Source of the DNA: Ectothiorhodospiraceae bacterium
GTDB taxonomy: Bacteria; Pseudomonadota; Gammaproteobacteria; Thiohalomonadales; Thiohalomonadaceae
Assembly: GCA_007125455.1 (NCBI GenBank)
Contig: SLDE01000040.1
Location: 1 to 12,879 of the forward strand
Direction: 5' to 3'
Length of the DNA: 12,879 nucleotides
The notes beneath the pieces were generated by a model. It was given only the letters and a program-made list of their open reading frames with translations, did no database searches and was not told the origin of the DNA. Of this stretch, positions 8,411 to 12,879 are shown in pieces; within the stretch, counting starts at the first letter, position 1; each line of letters opens with the position of its first letter. The position numbers were made by a program, and so were the translations under genes.

Positions 8411-9049
8411 ATGAAGAATAAGACGTTTACGGTGCTCCTTGCAGACGATCACCCGATCGCCAGGATCGGGATGCGACGCCTGTTGGAGCAGCGGGGGATT
8501 AAGATACTGGCGGAGGTCGACAGTGGAGAACAGGCCTGTCGCCAGTTTGAAATGCACCGGCCTGATGTGGTGTTGATGGATCTGCACATGCCGGGGATCG
8601 GTGGTCTGGAGGCGGTGCGGCGGATCCGCGCCCGTGATCCGTCCGCACGGATCATGATCTTCAGCGTTGGCGACAGCCCGGCGCTGTTCTCCCAGGCGAT
8701 GGGCCTCAAGGTCAACGGCTACCTGACCAAGCGTGCCGGTGCGCAGGAGTTTATCGAGGCCGTTTGCCTGGTGGCGGCGGATCAGACCTGCTACGACCAG
8801 CAACTGGAGGGCCGCCTGGAGCAGCGCGAGCAGCGCAAGTCCAGCCCGCTGGCACCGCTGACCCCGCGTGAATTTGAGGTCTTTCGTCTGCTCGCCCAGG
8901 GCAATACCGTCAACGACGTGGCCAAGATCCTCTCCATCAGCCCCAAGACCGCAGGCGTACACCACACCCGGGTGATGAACAAGCTGGATATCCGCTCGCC
9001 GGTGCAGCTGGTGCGCCTGGCCTACCAGAACGGTCTGATCAGCCTTTAG
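8411..9049 (+). CDS. NarL/FixJ-family response regulator, canonical receiver
   Basis: This is a 212-residue two-component response regulator: a receiver domain (about 5-125) and a LuxR-type helix-turn-helix (about 148-210). The receiver has all the expected active-site residues: acidic pair D12-D13 (LLADDHP), phospho-acceptor D57 (VVLMDLHMPG), switch S85 (IMIFSVGD) and K107 (GYLTKRAG). The output domain contains LTPREFEVFRLLAQG and the recognition region SISPKTAGVHHTRVMNKL. It should dimerise and bind DNA when phosphorylated. No histidine kinase is in the window, so the partner must be elsewhere. The start at 8411 is the only sensible ATG, since the frame closes at 8384, but it has no Shine-Dalgarno. 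It resembles UvrY/GacA only generally, so I assign no symbol. Confidence 0.93.
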   Translation: MKNKTFTVLLADDHPIARIGMRRLLEQRGIKILAEVDSGEQACRQFEMHRPDVVLMDLHMPGIGGLEAVRRIRARDPSARIMIFSVGDSPALFSQAMGLKVNGYLTKRAGAQEFIEAVCLVAADQTCYDQQLEGRLEQREQRKSSPLAPLTPREFEVFRLLAQGNTVNDVAKILSISPKTAGVHHTRVMNKLDIRSPVQLVRLAYQNGLISL

Positions 9050-9432
9050 GGGAGCGCCTTAAAGATAAGGAGATACCCCATTTCTCCCGCGTCTGTGACT
9101 GTTTATGATGATCGGCTGAAATAACGGGGCTGAGCGCTGTTCGCAGTCGCAAAAAAAGTCGTAGCCGGTCGCTTGGCAGGGTGCAAATCCACCACATTAG
9201 ACTACGCTTATGCCTTAGGGGTTTCCCCTAATCGCCACCGGGCTCATATGGGGAGATCTCCATAGGCACGCCAGTGCACTATAGACAACAAGTGAGCCAC
9301 CATGTCTCTCCACTCGCTGATTGGTTCAATCGAGGGTTCGCCCGTGTCTGGGTGGGGGGAGCGTTGCGGCCTGTCACCTGCCAAAGCCTGTTATCTCCGA
9401 CGTGCTCACCTGTCGGCACTCCCGCTACTGTT
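9050..9432. promoter_or_regulatory. 383-bp gap between the two regulators with strong palindromes
   Basis: No convincing gene is seen here. A perfect 7+3+7 inverted repeat, TTAGGGGTTTCCCCTAA, lies at 9215-9231. A perfect 10-bp palindrome, GGAGATCTCC, lies at 9252-9261. Upstream, TTGGCA (9173-9178) and a weak TAGACT (9198-9203), 19 nt apart, could be a poor sigma-70 promoter. The first palindrome would then sit near the transcript start, where a dimeric LuxR-type regulator could act. A weak 5-bp hairpin, GGAGA (9069-9073) with TCTCC (9083-9087), follows the first regulator but has no U-tract. The frame of the second regulator is open back to 9232, so part of this gap could conceivably be coding. 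Operator function is inference. Confidence 0.4.
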
Positions 9433-10068
9433 ATGAACACCCAGCCCATCGCGATCCTGTTGGTCGATGCCCATCCGGTGGTCCGCGCGGGGTTTCGGCG
9501 TTTGCTGGAGGGGGTGAGCGGGCAGCAGATTATCGGCGAAGTCGCCAGTGACGAGGAGGCGCTGCGCTTTTGCGCAGGTCAGCCCCCCGATGTGGTGCTG
9601 ATCGACCTTTCCATGTCCGTGCCGGCACGTCTCAAGACCGTCCGTCGGTTGCGTAAGCAGTTGCCGGGGCTCCCGGTGTTGGCCTTTAACCTGCACGACA
9701 ACGAGATGATGTTCAGTCAGGCGATGCAGGCCGGGGTGAGCGGCTACCTCAATCAGCACATCAGCGCCGCAACGCTGCAGGAGGCGATTAGTGCCGTCGC
9801 ACGCGGCAAGGCGTATATCGCCCCTGAGCTGCTGGGGCGAGCCCTCAGCGGTGAGCAGGCCGGTGCCCTGGAGACCCTCACACCCCGAGAGCTGGAGGTC
9901 TTCACCCTGCTGGCCGAGGGGGGGAACATCAAAGAGATCGCCGCTACCCTCTCCATCAGCCCCAAAACCGCCGGGGTACACCAGACCCGCATCATGCACA
10001 AGCTGGGGCTGAGAAACGCCGTGCAGTTGGTGCGCCTTGCACTTCGCCAGGGGCTGATTTCACCCTAA
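9433..10068 (+). CDS. NarL/FixJ-family response regulator with degenerate receiver (paralogue)
   Basis: From the ATG at 9433 this gives 211 residues: a receiver (about 6-126) and a LuxR-type helix-turn-helix (about 148-209). It is clearly a paralogue of the preceding regulator; the output domains are roughly two-thirds identical by eye and share SISPKTAGVH. The receiver retains D12 and phospho-acceptor D58 (VVLIDLSM). The second acidic residue is Ala13 (LLVDAHP), the Ser/Thr switch is Asn86 (LAFNLHDN), the conserved Lys is Gln108 (GYLNQHIS), and the usual MPGxxG loop is MSVPAR. Normal phosphorylation-dependent switching is therefore doubtful. There is no Shine-Dalgarno at 9433. The frame stays open upstream to 9232, with a GTG at 9274, but that extension does not look like a receiver. 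The stop codon lies inside the CTAA flank of the adjacent repeat element. Confidence 0.9.
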   Translation: MNTQPIAILLVDAHPVVRAGFRRLLEGVSGQQIIGEVASDEEALRFCAGQPPDVVLIDLSMSVPARLKTVRRLRKQLPGLPVLAFNLHDNEMMFSQAMQAGVSGYLNQHISAATLQEAISAVARGKAYIAPELLGRALSGEQAGALETLTPRELEVFTLLAEGGNIKEIAATLSISPKTAGVHQTRIMHKLGLRNAVQLVRLALRQGLISP

Positions 10069-10224
10069 CAGGCTGTTGTTGTCTACTCATGCGGCGCGAT
10101 AGGGCGTTACAAAGCCCATCCATGGGCTTTGCCCTGACGGGCCAGCCTACGGCTGTTCCATTTTGCTACTACGGACATCCTGTCCTTCGTGCTTCGCACC
10201 CGCCTGAGCGACAACAACAGCCTG
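10069..10224. mobile_element. MITE-like 156-bp element with 15-bp terminal inverted repeats and CTAA flanks
   Basis: The ends are perfect 15-bp inverted repeats: CAGGCTGTTGTTGTC (10069-10083) and its complement (10210-10224). Imperfect pairing continues inward for roughly 12 more bases. The 4-bp direct repeat CTAA flanks it exactly, at 10065-10068 and 10225-10228, as expected for a target duplication. Internal hairpins are AAAGCCCA-TCCA-TGGGCTTT (10111-10130), enclosed by AGGGC (10101-10105) and GCCCT (10131-10135); CAGCC-TAC-GGCTG (10143-10155); GGACA-TCC-TGTCC (10173-10185); and a small GTGC-TTC-GCAC. No transposase is encoded, so any mobility would need help from elsewhere. It may instead be a palindromic repeat of REP/BIME type. 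I do not recognise the family. Confidence 0.65.
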
Positions 10225-10311
10225 CTAAGCCTCCCATGGTTTGAGGCCTGGGGAACTTAAGCGGAGAAAGTGGGACTGATAACCCGATAAGCATAAAATC
10301 CTGGAGGAGTC

Positions 10312-10848
10312 ATGAGATTGTGTAGCAAAGCGTTTTTTCTTGTTCTGTTGCTGGGCCTGTCTGCGGCGGGTGCGGCTTGGGCGGATGGGATGCCTCGGGC
10401 CAACCCGGCAGTGGCCGAGCGGGTGAACGCGATTAGCGAAGAGGACTTCATCGTCTACCAGGATGAAAACTCACTACACCATGTCACGGTGTTTACCGAC
10501 GTGAACTGCCCGATCTGTCGGCGCATGCATAACCAGATGGAAGACTACCAGATGTTCGATATTGCGATACGCTACGCAGCCTTTCCCAATATCGGCAATG
10601 CCATGGAGCAGATGCATGGGGTCTGGTGTAGTGAGGATCGCAAGGCCGCCATGGGCCAGGCCAAGCGTAGTGAAGAGGTAGCCGTGGCCGGTTGTCGCAG
10701 TGAGGCCGTCGACGAGCAGATGGAGCTGGCGATCAGCAGCGGCCTGGTGGGCACCCCGGCGATCATCACGCCGCAGGGGCGTTTGTTGTACGGGCATGTG
10801 CCCGCTGAACGCCTGATCGAGGTGTTGGAGTGGGAGGCCGCCCAGTAG
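10312..10848 (+). CDS. Secreted DsbC-like thiol-disulfide protein lacking the dimerisation domain
   Basis: This 178-residue protein has a Sec signal peptide (positive MRLCSK, hydrophobic 8-22, likely cleavage after AWA at 24). It then has a thioredoxin fold matching the catalytic domain of DsbC. Visible features are VTVFTDVNC66-P-I-C69 as redox centre, RYAAFP (87-92), a second cysteine pair C106 (GVWC) and C128 (AGC) matching the structural disulfide of DsbC, and a cis-proline motif VGTP149. Only about 33 residues separate the signal from the catalytic domain, so the N-terminal DsbC dimerisation domain is absent. CPIC differs from the CGYC of E. coli DsbC. It likely acts as a periplasmic disulfide oxidoreductase, but isomerase versus reductase or oxidase role is open. 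GGAGGAG (10303-10309) precedes the ATG closely. Confidence 0.85.
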   Translation: MRLCSKAFFLVLLLGLSAAGAAWADGMPRANPAVAERVNAISEEDFIVYQDENSLHHVTVFTDVNCPICRRMHNQMEDYQMFDIAIRYAAFPNIGNAMEQMHGVWCSEDRKAAMGQAKRSEEVAVAGCRSEAVDEQMELAISSGLVGTPAIITPQGRLLYGHVPAERLIEVLEWEAAQ

Positions 10849-10858
10849 CTGGGCGCCC
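10836..10858. terminator. Stem-loop with the dsbC-like stop codon in its loop, between convergent genes
   Basis: CGCCCAG (10839-10845) and CTGGGCG (10849-10855) form a perfect 7-bp stem. The 3-nt loop is exactly the TAG stop codon of the DsbC-like gene. Two more G-C pairs form outside one C-C mismatch, giving limits 10836-10858. The convergent speE stop begins 12 nt further on. The position between convergent genes suits a bidirectional transcription end, but neither side shows a run of T, so a classic rho-independent terminator is not supported. Confidence 0.4.
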
Positions 10859-10867
10859 CCCGTCGGG

Positions 10868-11731
10868 TTAGATCTGTGCCAACTGCTCCTGAACGAAGGG
10901 GGGCAGGGCCAGGGCACCCCGATGAACCTCCGGGCTGTAGTAGAGGGTCTTGAATGGCCGGGCGCTGGCCTCGGCCTCGCGAAAGCCGTTGAACGACTGT
11001 TTGCTGGCCATGGTGCAGCTCCACCAGCCCGAGGGATAGACCGGTTGGGGAAAGTGCAGGGTCTGCGTGGCAGCGAAGCCCGCCCGGCGCATGTAGCGGT
11101 GGATGTCCTTCAGTAGTGCCATGTGCAATAGCGGTGACTCGCTCTGTTGTACCAGAATGCCGTCGTCCGCCAGGGCGCGTACGCAATCGCGGAAGAAGGC
11201 CTCACCAAACAGCCCCTCGGCAGGCCCGATGGGATCGGTACTATCGACGATAATCACATCGTAATAACCCGCCTCGGCCTCCTTGATCCACTTGAGCCCA
11301 TCCTCGAAGTAGAGCTGAGCACGCGGATCGTCATTGGCTTCGCACAGCTCGGGGAAGTACTTGAGAGAGGCGCGGGTGACACCCTCGTCGATGTCCACTT
11401 GTTGCACCTGCGCGATATCCGGGTGGCGCAGTACCTCGCGCAGGGTGCCACAGTCACCACCGCCGATGATCAACACCCGCCGGGGCTTGGGGTGGGTATA
11501 GAGCACCGGATGGGACATCATCTCGTGGTAGAGAAAGTTATCGCGACTGCTGAGCATCACCAGGCCGTCGATGGTCATCAGCTTGCCGAATTTTGTGGTA
11601 TCGAAGACCTCGATCTTCTGAAACGCCGTCTGCTCCTCGTGCAGCTTTCCCTCGCCGGTCAGGTGCAGGGAGAAGGCAGAACCGCACTCTTCGCAGGGCT
11701 CGGTGAACCAGTCTTGTTCGTTAGGCAGCAT
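10868..11731 (-). CDS. speE: Spermidine synthase (polyamine aminopropyltransferase)
   Basis: SpeE transfers the aminopropyl group of decarboxylated S-adenosylmethionine to putrescine, giving spermidine. The 287-residue product shows the family core: NFLYHEMMSHP (65-75), the nucleotide-binding loop VLIIGGGDCGTLREV (86-100), an acidic residue in VDID (112-115), FEDGLKWI (142-149) and the catalytic segment DSTDPIGPAEGLF (163-175), with D163 at the catalytic-base position. The GGGDCG variant and the ECGSAFSL N-terminus recall a SpeE subgroup seen in other gammaproteobacteria rather than the E. coli form. I chose the ATG at 11731 because GGAG lies 9 nt upstream and the family sequence starts there. 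The frame stays open far upstream only as the shadow of speA. The gene is divergent from speA, linking two steps of polyamine synthesis. Confidence 0.96.
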   Translation of the reverse strand: MLPNEQDWFTEPCEECGSAFSLHLTGEGKLHEEQTAFQKIEVFDTTKFGKLMTIDGLVMLSSRDNFLYHEMMSHPVLYTHPKPRRVLIIGGGDCGTLREVLRHPDIAQVQQVDIDEGVTRASLKYFPELCEANDDPRAQLYFEDGLKWIKEAEAGYYDVIIVDSTDPIGPAEGLFGEAFFRDCVRALADDGILVQQSESPLLHMALLKDIHRYMRRAGFAATQTLHFPQPVYPSGWWSCTMASKQSFNGFREAEASARPFKTLYYSPEVHRGALALPPFVQEQLAQI

Positions 11732-11878
11732 GGCTTGGCACTCCGTAGTATCAGATGCGGCAAAGATACCTCTGATGCCGAAGGGCGTCCAGCGATGCGG
11801 CCGATTCGGTGCAAGCATTCCAATAGCCGGTCCAATCACCCATAATCCGCACACATACCCATTGCAGCAGGACAGCCC
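11732..11878. promoter_or_regulatory. speE / speA divergent intergenic region
   Basis: These 147 bp separate the divergent polyamine genes and must contain both promoters. The speE ribosome-binding site (complement of CTCC, 11741-11744) and the speA one (AGGA, 11869-11872, 6 nt before the ATG) are visible. Only weak symmetry was seen, such as GTATC and GATAC 12 nt apart near 11746-11767. No convincing -35/-10 pair stands out on either strand. Confidence 0.4.
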
Positions 11879-12879
11879 ATGTCGGACTGGAGCATCGAGC
11901 AGGCACGTGCCGCTTATAACATCCCCTACTGGGGCGGCGGTTACTACGACATCAACGCGCGCGGACGCCTGAGCGTTTATCCGCGTCGCGATCCCGAGCA
12001 GGGGATCGAGATGCTCGCGCTGATCGATGCGATACATCAGGCCGACCTGCGCCTGCCGGTACTGCTGCGCTTTAATGGCATCCTGCACGACCGGGTAGAC
12101 ACCCTGCTCGATGCCTTTGGCGAGGAGATGGACAAGGAGGACTATCAGGGCGGCTACACCGTGGTCTACCCGATCAAGGTCAACCAACAGCGCAGTGTGA
12201 TCGAGCAGATCCTGCACCGGGGGGATCAGCGCGTCGGCCTGGAGGCGGGCAGCAAGCCAGAGCTGATGGCGGTGTTGGGGATGCTCCCGCCGGGCGGGAT
12301 GGTGATCTGCAACGGTTATAAGGACCGCGAGTATATCCGTCTGGCGCTGATTGGCCAGGCGATGGGCCATCGGGTCTGTATCGTGGTGGAGAAGCTCTCC
12401 GAGCTGGCGCTGATCGAACAGGAGTCGCGTGCGCTGGGGATTGTCCCCCTGCTGGGCTTGCGGGTGCGCCTCGCCTCGCTGGGCAGCGGCAAGTGGCAAA
12501 ACAGCGGTGGCGAGAAGTCCAAGTTCGGTCTTTCGGCGGCGCAGGTGTTGCAGGCGGTGGAGTGGCTGCGTGGGCATCAGCTGCTTGACTCCCTGCAACT
12601 GCTGCACTTTCACCTGGGCTCCCAGGTGGCCAATATCCGCGACATTCAGCGCGGCGCACGCGAGGTGGCCCGCTTCTATGCCGAGTTGCGGGGCTTGGGG
12701 GTCGACCTGTCGCTGATCGATGTGGGCGGCGGGCTGGCGATCGACTACGAGGGCACCCACTCTCGCAGCGACTGTTCGATGAACTACAGCGTCAATGAAT
12801 ATGCCCACAACATCATCCACACCCTCAAGGAGATCTGTCGCGAGCACCAGCTACCTCACCCGGAGATCATCTCTGAGTC
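11879..12879 (+). CDS. speA: Biosynthetic arginine decarboxylase, 5' part (cut by window end)
   Basis: SpeA is a PLP enzyme that decarboxylates arginine to agmatine, the entry to putrescine by the agmatine route. Translation from the ATG at 11879 gives 333 codons with no stop before the window ends; E. coli SpeA is 658 residues, so about half is present. Motifs are YNIPYWGGGYYDIN (13-26), the PLP-lysine segment VVYPIKVNQ (95-103, K100), GLEAGSKPELMAVL (120-133), VICNGYKDREYIRLALIG (142-159), LASLGSGKWQNSGGEKSKFGL (198-218), LLHFHLGSQ (241-249) and DVGGGLAIDYEG (281-292). These match E. coli SpeA closely. The N-terminus is shorter than in E. coli. AGGA lies 6 nt upstream of the ATG. The minus strand opposite carries a long spurious open frame. 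Confidence 0.96.
   Translation, partial: MSDWSIEQARAAYNIPYWGGGYYDINARGRLSVYPRRDPEQGIEMLALIDAIHQADLRLPVLLRFNGILHDRVDTLLDAFGEEMDKEDYQGGYTVVYPIKVNQQRSVIEQILHRGDQRVGLEAGSKPELMAVLGMLPPGGMVICNGYKDREYIRLALIGQAMGHRVCIVVEKLSELALIEQESRALGIVPLLGLRVRLASLGSGKWQNSGGEKSKFGLSAAQVLQAVEWLRGHQLLDSLQLLHFHLGSQVANIRDIQRGAREVARFYAELRGLGVDLSLIDVGGGLAIDYEGTHSRSDCSMNYSVNEYAHNIIHTLKEICREHQLPHPEIISE

Noticed and set aside
9174..9184. Possible sigma-54 promoter (TGGCA...TGC)
   Set aside because: The GG and GC elements are too close together for the required -24/-12 spacing.
9176..9196. tRNA-like 3' end (GGGTGCAAATCCACCA)
   Set aside because: The T-arm consensus GTTCGA is absent and no cloverleaf or anticodon arm can be built from the upstream sequence.
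11732..12847. Minus-strand open frame continuing upstream of speE for more than 370 codons
   Set aside because: It lies exactly opposite speA, whose plus-strand translation matches a known enzyme closely. SpeE homology begins at 11731 with a good ribosome-binding site. The extension is a high-GC antisense shadow.

Overview
The window reads as ordinary chromosome of a gammaproteobacterium with moderately high GC. The main evidence is mreB divergent from gatC-gatA-gatB, the arrangement I recall from Pseudomonas and its relatives. The E. coli-like Rnk, HslO (Hsp33) and SpeA sequences agree with this. A Chromatiales-like or sulfur-oxidiser-like lineage is possible, but that is only an impression; nothing here fixes the genus.

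Layout, left to right. mreB lies on the minus strand (110-1168), and mreC would be expected beyond the left edge. Across a 142-bp divergent region, gatC, gatA and gatB (1311-4743) encode the Asp/Glu-tRNA amidotransferase on the plus strand. They are followed by hslO (4871-5764, redox chaperone Hsp33), rnk (6002-6415, GreA/B-like RNA polymerase-binding protein) and a two-RCK-domain SLC13/DASS-type permease (6447-8282) that is probably co-transcribed with rnk. Next come two paralogous NarL/FixJ-type response regulators (8411-9049 and 9433-10068) with no histidine kinase in view. A 156-bp MITE-like element (10069-10224) follows, then a secreted DsbC-like thiol-disulfide protein (10312-10848). A convergent spermidine synthase, speE (10868-11731, minus), and a divergent arginine decarboxylase, speA (from 11879, cut by the right edge), form a polyamine locus.

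The coding content is mostly housekeeping: cell shape, tRNA amidation, protein quality control and polyamines. The unusual parts lie between and among these genes. (1) Five intergenic gaps on the left half (1-112, 1598-1670, 3151-3282, 4748-4862, 5798-5968) each hold an imperfect long inverted repeat made of short purine-rich units. One arm follows one gene and the other arm precedes the next, around a unique core. Two sequence classes are visible. (2) The second response regulator keeps the phospho-acceptor Asp but has lost three other conserved active-site residues, while its DNA-binding domain stays close to that of its canonical neighbour. This suggests a diverged pseudo-receiver partner. 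(3) The element after it has perfect 15-bp terminal inverted repeats and a flanking 4-bp CTAA duplication that contains the regulator's stop codon. (4) The DsbC-like protein lacks the N-terminal dimerisation domain and has a CPIC active site.

I saw no rRNA, tRNA, CRISPR array, complete insertion sequence or phage gene. I found no clear new multi-gene system; the tandem regulator pair and the repeat families are the best candidates for follow-up.
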